A stretch of 64,000 nt of DNA from Mucilaginibacter aquatilis (GCF_009755275.1 NZ_WQLA01000006.1:292095-356094), one strand, 5' to 3'. Positions 28,123-36,697 are shown, counted from the stretch's first letter. The notes: a model not told the origin generated them from the sequence alone. Program-made: numbers and translations.

Positions 28123-28944
28123 ATGATGCGCAAAACTTTACCGCTACATAAATTTATATTTACTGCGTTTGCAGTATTATGTATTACTAATTATTCATTT
28201 GCGCAAATTACCCTAGACACAGTCCGTAAAGATTCAACCGATCATATTTTACAGGTGCCCGATACGGTTAAACACCTGGAAAGTAAGTTCACGTCGTTAC
28301 TTCCGCCGGCTGTTTTTATAACTTATGGTTTCTTATCGTTAGGTGTAAAGCCAATACGGGATGTTGACTATCACGTTTATAACAATGTGCAAACTAAAAA
28401 CCCCAATTTTCATACGCCAATAGACGATTATTTTCAGTTTGTACCCGTAATTACCGTTTATGGTTTAAATGCTTTTGGATTGGCTGGTAAAAACAGGTTT
28501 ATTGACCGTACCATACTTTACGCCATGTCTGAAGCTATCAGGCTCGGAACTGTTACGCTGATTAAAAAAACGGCAGACAGGCTGCGCCCAAATCAGTTTG
28601 ACAGGCAATCATTCCCATCAGGCCATACCAGTACAGCCTTTGCGGCCGCCGAATTTATGGCACAGGAATATGGCGAGGTTTCACCTTGGTTTGGTGTTTA
28701 TGCTTACTCGTTTGCAACCGCAACCGCTATTTTAAGGGTTTATAACAACGACCACTGGTTTAGTGATATTATTGCCGGAGCTGGGTTTGGTATCTTGTCA
28801 ACAAAGGCAGCCTACCTCTTATACCCCTACATTCGTAATACATTTTTCAGAAACGACAAAAATAAGGATGATAAGAAAGCCACTTTATTCATCCCAACCT
28901 TTAACAACGGTTACGCCGGATTCTCGTTCGTAAAAACATTTTAG
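28123..28944 (+). CDS. PAP2-superfamily phosphatase, secreted/membrane
   Basis: 273 residues with an N-terminal signal segment ending SFAQ (residue ~28) and further hydrophobic helices. The three phosphatase motifs are complete: KKTADRLRP, PSGHTSTAF and RVYNNDHWFSD (R-x5-H-x3-D). Such enzymes dephosphorylate lipid phosphates or undecaprenyl pyrophosphate on the periplasmic side. The predicted signal and soluble stretch at 30-90 are common in the Bacteroidota type. A 216-base gap before it holds A/T-rich sequence and no clear promoter. Confidence 0.9.
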   Translation: MMRKTLPLHKFIFTAFAVLCITNYSFAQITLDTVRKDSTDHILQVPDTVKHLESKFTSLLPPAVFITYGFLSLGVKPIRDVDYHVYNNVQTKNPNFHTPIDDYFQFVPVITVYGLNAFGLAGKNRFIDRTILYAMSEAIRLGTVTLIKKTADRLRPNQFDRQSFPSGHTSTAFAAAEFMAQEYGEVSPWFGVYAYSFATATAILRVYNNDHWFSDIIAGAGFGILSTKAAYLLYPYIRNTFFRNDKNKDDKKATLFIPTFNNGYAGFSFVKTF

Positions 28945-29049
28945 TTTATAGCTCCTTCCTAAGCTGGTAGCTTTAGATATTTTGAAAGGTAACGCATGTT
29001 CATAAAATTGGCTACCTTTATTACATTATTAGCCGCTGTATAAAATTTA

Positions 29050-31047
29050 ATGCAAGAAGCTCCAACTCCGCGTAATGAGCAAAAACGTATTGCTGCATTG
29101 CAGGCATACAATATACTCGATACTGCATCTGAACAGGATTTTGATGAGCTTACGCAACTGGCATCAGCTATATGCGGTACGCCTATAGCGCTTATTAGCC
29201 TGGTTGATAAAAACCGTCAATGGTTTAAATCGCGCTACGGCACAGATGTAACAGAAACCGATAGAGCCCTATCATTTTGTGCTCATGCTATAAATAAGCC
29301 CAACGACATTCTTGAAGTTGAAGACGCCCGTGCAGACGAGCGTTTCAAAAACAATGCTTTAGTAACGGGCGACCCAAACATTGTTTTTTACGCGGGCATG
29401 CCATTGGTTGATGAAGAGGGTTATGCCTTAGGTTCGTTATGTGTAATTGACCATAAACGCAAGCAACTTAACGAACAACAACAATTGGCACTCAAAATTT
29501 TAGCAGGTCAGGTTATATCAAAGTTAAAGCTGCGCAAAAAGTTATTAGAGCTTGAAAACGCAGGCAAGCGAATACAAAAGTTAAACACACTCCTTACGCT
29601 TAAAGAGCGCGAGGCCATGCAGATTATTGAGCATACACCCATGTCAATGGCGTTGCATACCGGCGAAGACATGAAGATCATTTTTGCGAACAAAATGATG
29701 CTCAAGGCATGGGGTAAAGACAGTACCGTATTTGGAATGCCTTTTAATGTTGCATTACCCGAACTGGCTGCCCTTGACTTTCCCAAAACCATGCGCCAGG
29801 TTTATCGCAAGGGTATCCCCTATGAACAGTCAGAGGCGCACATGTCATACCTGCATGAGGGACAGATTAAAGAATTTTACTACACTTATAGCTTTACACC
29901 ATTAAAGCTCGAAGACGGAACCGTTTGGGGACTGCTAAATACTGCTTACGATGTTACGCAAAATGTAAAAAGCCGCGAGAGTGTTGAGCTTGCCGAAGAA
30001 AGGCTTCGTTTGGCAGTGCAATCGGCAGAGTTAGGTACGTTTTACCTTGATTCGGCAACACATGAGTTTGTGTCTTCGCCACGCTTAAAAGAATTGTTTG
30101 GCTTTGATCCCGAAGAAGAGTTGTCCCTATCGGCCGCATTGGCACAGATAGCAGAAAGTCATCGCTATAAAGTAGCCAGCGCAGTAAATGCATCATTAAC
30201 GCAAGGCTCTGCCTTTGATATTGAATACCCTGTTATTGGTTATCATGATAATGTGCAAAGATGGGTACGTGCTACAGGTAAGGTTTACGCCTCAGCTGAG
30301 CAGGGTAAGGCACCATTTTTTTCAGGTACTATTTTAGATATTACCGAACGCAAGCAAGATGAGCAGCGCAAAAATGATTTCATAGGCATGGTAAGCCATG
30401 AATTGCGTTCACCGCTTACCTCAATAAGCGGCTACATACAAATGCTTAAAATAAAAGCCGCTAAAAGTAACGAGCCTACAATTACCGATATTGCTGAGAA
30501 AGCTAAACGCCAGGTTGACCGCATGTCGGGCTTAATAAGCGGCTTTTTAGATGTCGCCCGTTTGGGTGAAGGTAAAATTAAGCTGAATTGCGAACGCTTT
30601 AACATTGCCCGTTTGTTAACAGATGCCGAAGAAGAAGTTTTAGCTACAGTTAGTACTCACGTTGTTAACTTTGCCAACGTTGAAGATGTTATTGTAAACG
30701 CCGATATTGAAAAAATAGGACAAGTATTAACCAACTTTATCAATAATGCAGTTAAGTATTCTCCCTTCAACAGCACCATTGTAGTTTCATGCACAACATC
30801 GGGGCAGGTAGCCAAAATATCGGTAACTGACGAGGGAATGGGTATACCAGTTGAAGATCAAGCACACGTTTTTGAGCGCTTTTACCGGGTAGAAAGCGAA
30901 CAAATGAAAGTTGTGAAAGGCTTTGGTATAGGCTTATACATTTGTAAAGAAATAATTGAAAGCCATGGCGGCAAAATTGGTGTTAATAGCAAGTTAGATT
31001 ACGGCAGCACCTTTTGGTTTGAACTACCGGTTGATCAAACTGAATAA
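29050..31047 (+). CDS. GAF-PAS-PAS sensor histidine kinase
   Basis: 665 residues, no transmembrane helix, so a cytosolic sensor. Order: GAF domain (~24-160), short coiled coil (~160-190), PAS (~190-305), PAS/PAC (~315-435), HisKA with phospho-acceptor His450 in FIGMVSHELRSPLTSISGY, and an HATPase domain with NFINNAVKYSP (N box), DEGMGIP (G1), and GFGIGLYICKEII (G2). The GAF segment with a Cys/His-containing SFCAHAI stretch is the 'GAF before PAS' type common in Bacteroidota. No response regulator is adjacent, so it is an orphan kinase. It ends 26 bases before a convergent GlxA-type gene. Confidence 0.93.
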   Translation: MQEAPTPRNEQKRIAALQAYNILDTASEQDFDELTQLASAICGTPIALISLVDKNRQWFKSRYGTDVTETDRALSFCAHAINKPNDILEVEDARADERFKNNALVTGDPNIVFYAGMPLVDEEGYALGSLCVIDHKRKQLNEQQQLALKILAGQVISKLKLRKKLLELENAGKRIQKLNTLLTLKEREAMQIIEHTPMSMALHTGEDMKIIFANKMMLKAWGKDSTVFGMPFNVALPELAALDFPKTMRQVYRKGIPYEQSEAHMSYLHEGQIKEFYYTYSFTPLKLEDGTVWGLLNTAYDVTQNVKSRESVELAEERLRLAVQSAELGTFYLDSATHEFVSSPRLKELFGFDPEEELSLSAALAQIAESHRYKVASAVNASLTQGSAFDIEYPVIGYHDNVQRWVRATGKVYASAEQGKAPFFSGTILDITERKQDEQRKNDFIGMVSHELRSPLTSISGYIQMLKIKAAKSNEPTITDIAEKAKRQVDRMSGLISGFLDVARLGEGKIKLNCERFNIARLLTDAEEEVLATVSTHVVNFANVEDVIVNADIEKIGQVLTNFINNAVKYSPFNSTIVVSCTTSGQVAKISVTDEGMGIPVEDQAHVFERFYRVESEQMKVVKGFGIGLYICKEIIESHGGKIGVNSKLDYGSTFWFELPVDQTE

Positions 31048-31073
31048 TAGTAACACAAATCTATACCTCCTAA

Positions 31074-32051
31074 TTAATTCACAAGCTCGCGCTTATACTT
31101 ATTTTTATATTCAACCGGTGATAGGCCGGTTATGCGCTTAAACGTACTCCTGAATGCTTTGGTATCGGTGTAACCTACGTTATACATCACTTCGTTCACA
31201 CTGTTTCGCGTGTTTTCAAGATTCATCTTTGCAGCTTCAATTTTCACACGCTGAATATATTCTATCACGGTATTTGAAGTTGCCTTTTTAAAGCGGCGTT
31301 CAAGGTTGCGCCTGCCCAGGGCAAACATTGATGCAAGCTGCTCAACCGTTATTTTTTCCTGGTAGTTTTGCTCAATGTATTCCTGTGCTTTCTTTACAGA
31401 ATGATCGGCATGATCTTTTTGCCCTTGAAAAATAATAAACGGCGACTGGCTGCTCCTCTCCATTTCAATAGCAAAAACTTTGGAGCTAAGAATAGCCATT
31501 TCGCGGCCGGTAAATTTTTCAATGAGATACAGAATGAGGTTTAAGTAAGAAAATGCACCTCCGCTTGAATATATCCCCTGCTCATCGGTTATAATTTTTT
31601 CTGTTACTAACTCCACTTCCGGAAACATCTGCTGAAATGCATTAGCAGCCATCCAATGTGTGGCGCATTTACGGCCCTTAAGCAAACCTGTTGAAGCCAA
31701 CAGAAATGCACCCAAACACAGGCTTGCCACTTCTGCACCTGCACTATGCTGCTTAATTATCCAGGGTATGAAGTCTCTGTTACTTTCAATGGCCTGGGTT
31801 AAATCACCATCAAGAGCGGGTATAATAATAAGATCTGTTTTATGCACATTATCAATTACAGCATCGGTATTTACGGTAAACAAGCCACCAGTAACAGGTG
31901 TATGGGCTGATAGCCCTACCAATTGCACGTCAAATGCCGGAGCTTCACCTTTGGCTGCAAAAAAATGATTCACCTGGGTAAGCAATTGTCTTGAGCCTTC
32001 CAAACTACCCAGAATTGCTCCCTTAGGTACTAAGATTGATATGTGCTTCAT
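31074..32051 (-). CDS. GlxA family transcription regulator (DJ-1/PfpI + AraC)
   Basis: 325 residues: an N-terminal DJ-1/PfpI-like domain (~1-190) with Cys in SLCLGAFLLASTGLLKGRKCATHW, and a C-terminal AraC/XylS helix-turn-helix pair (~220-320) with VEQLASMFALGRRNLERRFKKAT and VNEVMYNVGYTDTKAFRSTFKRITGLSPVEYK. It is a DNA-binding regulator whose N-domain may sense a small metabolite. It is divergent from the PhnB-like/DoxX gene pair, the probable target. A -33/-7 pair lies just before its ATG. Confidence 0.93.
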   Translation of the reverse strand: MKHISILVPKGAILGSLEGSRQLLTQVNHFFAAKGEAPAFDVQLVGLSAHTPVTGGLFTVNTDAVIDNVHKTDLIIIPALDGDLTQAIESNRDFIPWIIKQHSAGAEVASLCLGAFLLASTGLLKGRKCATHWMAANAFQQMFPEVELVTEKIITDEQGIYSSGGAFSYLNLILYLIEKFTGREMAILSSKVFAIEMERSSQSPFIIFQGQKDHADHSVKKAQEYIEQNYQEKITVEQLASMFALGRRNLERRFKKATSNTVIEYIQRVKIEAAKMNLENTRNSVNEVMYNVGYTDTKAFRSTFKRITGLSPVEYKNKYKRELVN

Positions 32052-32055
32052 AAAT

Positions 32056-32086
32056 CAAATTTAACGGAAAGTATTGTCGCAATCAA
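32056..32086 (-). promoter_or_regulatory. Promoter for the GlxA-type gene
   Basis: Minus strand: TTG (32086-32084), 20-base spacer, TAAATTTG (32063-32056), four bases before the ATG codon at 32051. Confidence 0.65.
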
Positions 32087-32221
32087 CCCCTCAAATTGGC
32101 GTAAATACACTCATCTTTATATGGTTATCCAAATAGCTTTGCAATACTTTTTGAATTTAGTTATTGTATATTCAAACATGTTGAATGCAGCAATAAGGAA
32201 TTTTACACTATAAAACTTAAA

Positions 32222-32641
32222 ATGATGAAAAGACTAGATGCTTACCTCTTTTTTGACGGCAACTGCCGCGAGGCCATGAACTTTTACAAGGACACCTTTG
32301 GAGGTGAATTGAATTTAATGACCATAGGCGAATCACCTGCCAAAAATCAGTTTCCAGAATCAATGGTGGATACTGTACTACATGCCGGTTTAATAATCGG
32401 CGATTTTACCATAATGGCATCAGACAATTGCATGGGAGGAGATTTGCCCAAAGGAAAAGACGTAAGCTTACACCTGAGTTGTGAAAGTACTGAAGAAGTT
32501 GACTTATTGTTTGATAAACTGAGCGCAGGTGGCCAGCCGCTGATGCCGCCTAAGGAAGAGTTTTGGGGCGATTATTTTTGCTCAGTTACCGATAAGTATG
32601 GTTTTAACTGGATGTTGTCATTTTCGGCTCAAAGGCAGTAA
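32222..32641 (+). CDS. PhnB-like VOC family protein
   Basis: 139 residues of the glyoxalase/bleomycin-resistance (VOC) fold, 'PhnB/YjdN' type: LDAYLFFDGNCREAMNFYKDTFGGEL near 4-30, GESPAKNQFPE, and the closing EFWGDYFCSVTDKYGFNWMLSF. Two betaalphabetabetabeta modules. Catalytic or metal residues are not obvious; such proteins are usually uncharacterised. Here it precedes a DoxX-like gene (39-base gap) and is divergent from the GlxA-type regulator, a gene set often seen together in Bacteroidota. The ORF begins ATGATGAAA, so the start could be either ATG. Confidence 0.9.
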   Translation: MMKRLDAYLFFDGNCREAMNFYKDTFGGELNLMTIGESPAKNQFPESMVDTVLHAGLIIGDFTIMASDNCMGGDLPKGKDVSLHLSCESTEEVDLLFDKLSAGGQPLMPPKEEFWGDYFCSVTDKYGFNWMLSFSAQRQ

Positions 32642-32680
32642 CAAAATCTTTATCTTTATTAAACACTAAACTTATCAATT

Positions 32681-33115
32681 ATGAAAAAAATCAAAATTAT
32701 TTATTGGATAGTTACCGGTCTGTTCTTATTTGTAATGGTAGGCAGCGCCATACCCGATGTACTGGTGATGGATATGGCCGTACAAGGTTTTAAAGAAATG
32801 CAAATGCCTGCTTATCTGTTACCCTTTGTAGGCGTGGCTAAACTATTAGGTACTATCGCTATTTTGGTTCCGGGCTACCCCCGTATTAAAGAATGGGCTT
32901 ACGCTGGGTTAATTTTTGATTTAATAGGTGCGATATATTCTGTGGCCGCCTCGGGCAAATCGGTTGAAAACTGGGCTCCTATGTTATTATTTGTAGCCTT
33001 GGGTTTTGCTTCATATTATTACTATCACAAACTGCAAAAAGCAAAGGAGTTAAACACTTTAAATGCTAACCTTAGCCATAATATAGCAAGCAGTACACTA
33101 CAAACTACACTGTAG
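32681..33115 (+). CDS. DoxX-like four-helix membrane protein
   Basis: 144 residues with four transmembrane helices (~5-25, ~45-65, ~73-92, ~96-115) and the DoxX-like pattern AYLLPFVGVAKLLGTIAILVPGYPRIKEWAYAGLIFDLIGAIYS. DoxX-type proteins are integral membrane proteins of redox or stress systems, with unclear biochemistry. It follows the PhnB-like gene, probably in one transcript controlled by the divergent GlxA-type regulator. Confidence 0.88.
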   Translation: MKKIKIIYWIVTGLFLFVMVGSAIPDVLVMDMAVQGFKEMQMPAYLLPFVGVAKLLGTIAILVPGYPRIKEWAYAGLIFDLIGAIYSVAASGKSVENWAPMLLFVALGFASYYYYHKLQKAKELNTLNANLSHNIASSTLQTTL

Positions 33116-33135
33116 CGTTGGTTATAATTGCCGCT

Positions 33136-33744
33136 TTATGATATTTGTTTATGTATGGTTATTTTAAGGTTTTCGGGCGGGCAGGGTTTGCTGCGTAAAA
33201 ATGCAACGCGCTGCTCTCCGGTATAATTACCATTTATCCAGGTTTTAATATCGTTACGCTCCAAAATGGCGGGCATACGATCATGAATTTGCGCCATCGC
33301 TGCGTTAGGCTCCATGGTAATCATGGTAAAGGTTGGCAGCAAAATGCCGGTTTTAATATCAAACCATACATCCCACAAACCGGCAATGTAAAATGGCTGA
33401 CCATCGATGCGTTCAACACGATACGTGCGCTCCTGCTCTTTATTATACTCAAAGAAAGCTTGTATACGTACCACGCAATGCTTTTTACCTACAAGCTCTC
33501 GCCACAAGGGTACTAAAAACAACGATTCGATGCGGGCATGCTTGTGTTTACTGTGCACACGGTTGTCATCAAGCGACAGTAAGCCCCAACGGTATTGCTG
33601 CACTTTATCAGGAACGGCATCGGTAACAACAGGAAGCATTGAACCCGGGTTGCCGCCACCGTTGTTTTTGGGTGTGTAAGAGCCGCCATCGCGGGTTATG
33701 ATCTTAATATCTTTTTGTTCGCCTATCTCAACATGTCCGCACAT
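33136..33744 (-). CDS. SRAP (YedK/HMCES-like) DNA-protein crosslink protein, variant active site
   Basis: 202 residues of the SOS-response-associated peptidase family, which attaches its Cys2 to abasic sites in single-stranded DNA. Cys2 is present (MCGHVE), as are Glu99 in QAFFEY and His154 in HDRMP. The family's conserved Asn in NAR-x-E is His69 here (KHARIES), and the usual MCGR is MCGH. The length is near the family norm. It sits immediately beside umuC-umuD on the same strand, with its own promoter, as part of a damage-tolerance cluster. Whether the His substitution changes chemistry is open. Confidence 0.88.
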   Translation of the reverse strand: MCGHVEIGEQKDIKIITRDGGSYTPKNNGGGNPGSMLPVVTDAVPDKVQQYRWGLLSLDDNRVHSKHKHARIESLFLVPLWRELVGKKHCVVRIQAFFEYNKEQERTYRVERIDGQPFYIAGLWDVWFDIKTGILLPTFTMITMEPNAAMAQIHDRMPAILERNDIKTWINGNYTGEQRVAFLRSKPCPPENLKITIHKQIS

Positions 33745-33763
33745 ACATTAAAACATTAATTTA

Positions 33764-33795
33764 CAAAGCTAATAATATTAGCATTATATTACAAA
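33764..33795 (-). promoter_or_regulatory. Promoter for the SRAP gene
   Basis: Minus strand: TTTG (33795-33792), 20-base spacer, TAGCTTTG (33771-33764), 19 bases before the ATG at 33744. One of the best promoter matches in the window. Confidence 0.7.
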
Positions 33796-33833
33796 CGTTA
33801 ACCACTTGAAGAATAGTATTATCGATGAAATCT

Positions 33834-35087
33834 TCAGCGCGTTACTACGATATCATTCCATTTGGTAGTGTATTGCTTACTTAATGATTCCTGTTTCATG
33901 ATCCACTTGCGGTCAAAACCCTCAATGGCCAGCTTTAAAGTACCCCTTCCGTAACGGTTGTTCAGGTCGTCCATTAACCCGGCAAGTTTTTGTTCGCGGC
34001 TGTGTTCGTAATTTGCAAACATGTTATACTGAACTTCGCCGGCAGGTATAATGCCTGTAGCCCGTAAGCCGGTTTTTAAATAATTGTAACCTGGTTGCCA
34101 TATAGCCCTTATAGCCTGTACAGCTACACGGGTAAACTGGTGCGTACTATTGGCAGCAAACGGAACCTTCACGGTGATGCTTGGATAATGCTGATCGTGC
34201 TTTACATTATGCTTATTTGTACGCAGGTATATGGTAAGCGTAAGAGCCATGCTTTTTTGCTGCCTAAGCTTAAGCGCAACTGTTGCTGCGTGCATGGCAA
34301 TGGCTTCCTCAATAGGTTCAAGCCGAGTTTGATAGGTATTAAAACTTTGGCTGCTCTCAATACCCTTTGATCTTTCGGCAACATCCCTTATAACGTTGCA
34401 TGGTATGCCCCAAAGCTCCTGGTGCAGGCGCCAACCTTGCACTGTCATTTGCTGGCGTACAAAATCGGCCTTTAGCTGCCTGAAATCATGAGCTGTATTT
34501 ATTTTATGCTCCAGCAATTTTTGAAAATAGGCCAACCCAACGCCCCATACATCCTCAATAGGAAAATTTTTTACGGCTTTGCTGATCTTCTCTTCCGTAT
34601 CAAGCACCATAAAAGCTTTCTTTTGCTTCTTTGCTGCTTTATTTGCCAGCTTAGCTAGTGATAGTGTTGGTCCAATGCCCAGGGTAATTGGTAGGCCGGT
34701 ATCGTGCATTACGTTAGTGCTAATTGTTTCAGCGTGCTTCTCCAGGTCAAGGCTGTGTATATTTCCGAGAGCCATAAACGCCTCGTCGATACTGTAAACC
34801 ATTAGCGTATAGGTATAGCGGGCAAGGTTGTTCATTAAGCGGGCGCTCATATCGGCATAAAGCGGATAATTGCTGCTGAATATTACGGCATCGTTCTTTT
34901 GCAGGTTTTGCCTTACCATAAATTCGGCATCGGCCATTTTAATGCCTATTTCTTTGGCTTCATTGCTGCGTGCAATTACGCAACCATCGTTGTTGCTTAA
35001 CACTACAACTACACGGCCTTCCAGTTCGGGCTTGAATAGCCTTTCGCAACTTACGTAGCAATTATTAATATCAACATGCGCAAACAC
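33834..35087 (-). CDS. umuC: DNA polymerase V catalytic subunit UmuC
   Basis: 417-residue Y-family translesion polymerase. Catalytic blocks are complete: MFAHVDINNCYVSCERLF with Asp6, SNNDGCVIARSNEAK, and YSIDEAFMAL with the DE pair; helix-hairpin-helix region near 180; C-terminal little-finger and UmuC-type tail ending in GLMDDLNNRYGRGTLKLA...KWNDIVVTR. QYNMF at 353-357 looks like the beta-clamp binding motif. Its start overlaps umuD by 17 bases, implying coupled translation. With intact catalytic residues it should be an active polymerase. Confidence 0.96.
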   Translation of the reverse strand: MFAHVDINNCYVSCERLFKPELEGRVVVVLSNNDGCVIARSNEAKEIGIKMADAEFMVRQNLQKNDAVIFSSNYPLYADMSARLMNNLARYTYTLMVYSIDEAFMALGNIHSLDLEKHAETISTNVMHDTGLPITLGIGPTLSLAKLANKAAKKQKKAFMVLDTEEKISKAVKNFPIEDVWGVGLAYFQKLLEHKINTAHDFRQLKADFVRQQMTVQGWRLHQELWGIPCNVIRDVAERSKGIESSQSFNTYQTRLEPIEEAIAMHAATVALKLRQQKSMALTLTIYLRTNKHNVKHDQHYPSITVKVPFAANSTHQFTRVAVQAIRAIWQPGYNYLKTGLRATGIIPAGEVQYNMFANYEHSREQKLAGLMDDLNNRYGRGTLKLAIEGFDRKWIMKQESLSKQYTTKWNDIVVTR

Positions 35088-35505
35088 GACTATACCTCCC
35101 TACTCTGTGCCGCGGATGTAAAACCGGGTTTAATGTAACGGTAACCACACCCCAGCAAGTCCAGTGTTCACCGGCGCCAATGGTTATGCTATCAGATGGC
35201 TTATCAGCCTTTAACACCAACTGGTTACCTTCGGGTGCATACTCTCTTGTAAAAAAATCACCGTTATAAAAAAAAACTACAATACTGCCCGGCACAGGTT
35301 TAAGCGTTCGGTCAATTACCAGCACATGATCTTTAAGAATATGATAGGTTCGCATGGCATCACTGCCCATACGCATGTAAAAGGTATTGTCAGGGTCTAT
35401 TACAATAATCTCTGACACGTCAAGCTCAGGCTCCTCATGCGTTAGCATAGGCAACCTAAACCCAAGCACATCCCGCTTCTCCCTATGTTGCCTCAATTTT
35501 AGCAT
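35071..35505 (-). CDS. umuD: UmuD-like S24 protein lacking the Ser/Lys catalytic dyad
   Basis: 144 residues, placed like UmuD before umuC. The fold is visible: TFYMRMGSDAMRTYHILKDHVLVIDRTLKPVPGSIVVFFYNGDFFTREY aligns with the S24 core. However, the segment where the family has GDSM reads GSDAM (residues 47-51), which puts Ala50 at the nucleophile position, and the Lys of the VKR stretch is Arg87. The usual Ala/Cys-Gly self-cleavage site is Leu14-Gly15. It therefore probably cannot cleave itself; it may act constitutively as a UmuD'-like partner. Overlaps umuC by 17 bases. Confidence 0.85.
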   Translation of the reverse strand: MLKLRQHREKRDVLGFRLPMLTHEEPELDVSEIIVIDPDNTFYMRMGSDAMRTYHILKDHVLVIDRTLKPVPGSIVVFFYNGDFFTREYAPEGNQLVLKADKPSDSITIGAGEHWTCWGVVTVTLNPVLHPRHRVGRYSRVCAC

Positions 35506-35509
35506 GGCC

Positions 35510-35564
35510 CAAAAATAAAAAGTTCAAAAATAAATACTAAATTTTTTAGCATTTACTTTTGAAC
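35510..35564 (-). promoter_or_regulatory. umuDC promoter region with long palindrome
   Basis: Two TATTTTTG boxes on the minus strand (35517-35510 and 35532-35525) precede the ATG at 35505. The second lies in a 43-base imperfect palindrome (35522-35564) with arms GTTCAAAAATAAAT...ATTTACTTTTGAAC and a central CTAAA-TTT-TTTAG. A repressor, possibly LexA-like, could bind here; the protein is not identified. Confidence 0.5.
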
Positions 35565-35667
35565 AAGTAATTAACATTGGGGAATTAAAGTAACTGGGAT
35601 TAGTTATATAAATATTAATTCAAACTTCGATCTTTTAAAAATGGTAGACACGTTTGCAATTAGATTA

Positions 35668-36174
35668 TCAATGCACCGGTTTGTACAAACTAATCATCAC
35701 AGGTTTTAAGTTGAAAGACAGCTTATGCATGCTATGACCATTAAATAGCAGGTAATTTTCGCTTAAATACCCTATTGGTTCAAAAGTATTGGTACAATAA
35801 TCAGATGCGTAAACATAAAAGATGGGCATTATAATATTACAGCTCTTTAGTTTATTAACCGCAATAATGGACTTGAGCGCAGATGTGTCAAGGCTACCTT
35901 TCATAAGATTGAAAGCATTTTTAAAGCTGTCGCTCGCGCTATCTGAAATCAACATATCCTCCACCTGTCCCTTTGATGAAACACTTATGAGTAAGTTAGT
36001 AAATGTTGGTGTACACGCACTTCTCAATTCATCAGGGTAGTTAAAACTTTGGATGAAAGACTTTTGAAAATCAAAGCTTTGCTTTTGAGCAAATCCTGCG
36101 TTAACTTGTATTACTAATGCCAGCGTTAACATAACACAAAACATTAGTCCTTTACTAACACTTTTGTTCTTCAT
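35668..36174 (-). CDS. Secreted protein of unknown function
   Basis: 168 residues with a typical signal peptide (MKNKSVSKGLMFCVMLTLALVIQVNAGFAQ, cleavage after FAQ). The rest is a single small domain with three cysteines (ACTP near 54, KSCN near 111, DYCTN near 127) and a hydrophobic pattern QVEDMLISDSASDSFKNAF that resembles the TonB C-terminal-like proteins, but no clear family can be named. It lies upstream of umuDC in the same direction with a 162-base gap that contains the umuDC operator region, so it is probably a separate transcript. Confidence 0.65.
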   Translation of the reverse strand: MKNKSVSKGLMFCVMLTLALVIQVNAGFAQKQSFDFQKSFIQSFNYPDELRSACTPTFTNLLISVSSKGQVEDMLISDSASDSFKNAFNLMKGSLDTSALKSIIAVNKLKSCNIIMPIFYVYASDYCTNTFEPIGYLSENYLLFNGHSMHKLSFNLKPVMISLYKPVH

Positions 36175-36303
36175 CCTTTTAGCATTTAGTATTGATTGTA
36201 CTGCACAAAATCGTTAGCTCTTTAAATAAACGATCACAATCATGGTTTTCATTAGCTTAAAGCTAGCTAAAATTTGTTATTTGAACTGTAACAATACTTA
36301 AAA

Positions 36304-36327
36304 CTTTCCTCAATATTTTGAGGGAAA
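36304..36327. other. Hairpin in the gap before the secreted protein gene
   Basis: CTTTCCTCAA and TTGAGGGAAAG pair with one bulged base. The surrounding 268-base gap also has a small TTAGCT...AGCTAA repeat; no gene is visible. Confidence 0.3.
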
Positions 36328-36388
36328 GATAACCTGGATTTTGTAAGGCACCTTTGTAGGTAACTTCTCGGTTTGGATTTCCACAAAA

Positions 36389-36423
36389 AAATAACGCCCG
36401 GCACATTGCGCCAGGCGTTATTT
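36389..36423 (-). terminator. Terminator of the 60-residue membrane protein gene
   Basis: AAATAACGCC-CGGC ... GCC-AGGCGTTATTT forms a stem of about 13 bp; on the minus strand it ends in a T-run (complement of the A-run at 36385-36391). It lies 20 bases after the gene's stop. Confidence 0.75.
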
Positions 36424-36442
36424 ATAAATATAGCTCTTTCGC

Positions 36443-36625
36443 TTAAAACAGCTCGGGTTTTGATACTGGGCCATGCTGCTCGCTACCCATCATGCCCATT
36501 ACCACAAATATGGCGGCAAAGGCCAGCAGCGAATGGATTAAGTCCGTTGCATTATATACAAACACGCATACTGCCCAACCTACTATACAAATCAACGCGG
36601 TTAAAAAAAATAATATTTTCATCAT
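36443..36625 (-). CDS. Small membrane protein, lmo0937/DUF5670-like
   Basis: 60 residues with two transmembrane helices (~3-22 and ~28-47) around a short polar turn, then a polar tail MGSEQHGPVSKPELF. The size and the helix-turn-helix membrane layout resemble the lmo0937/DUF5670 small proteins of Bacteroidota. A well-formed terminator directly downstream supports it as a real gene; the overlapping plus-strand frame begins at that terminator and has no such support. Function unknown. Confidence 0.6.
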   Translation of the reverse strand: MMKILFFLTALICIVGWAVCVFVYNATDLIHSLLAFAAIFVVMGMMGSEQHGPVSKPELF

Positions 36626-36697
36626 GCCAACTCCTATTCTTTAAATCGTTTACGTGCTTGTACGCAAACAACTATTTAATAGTTATGGCACAGATGA

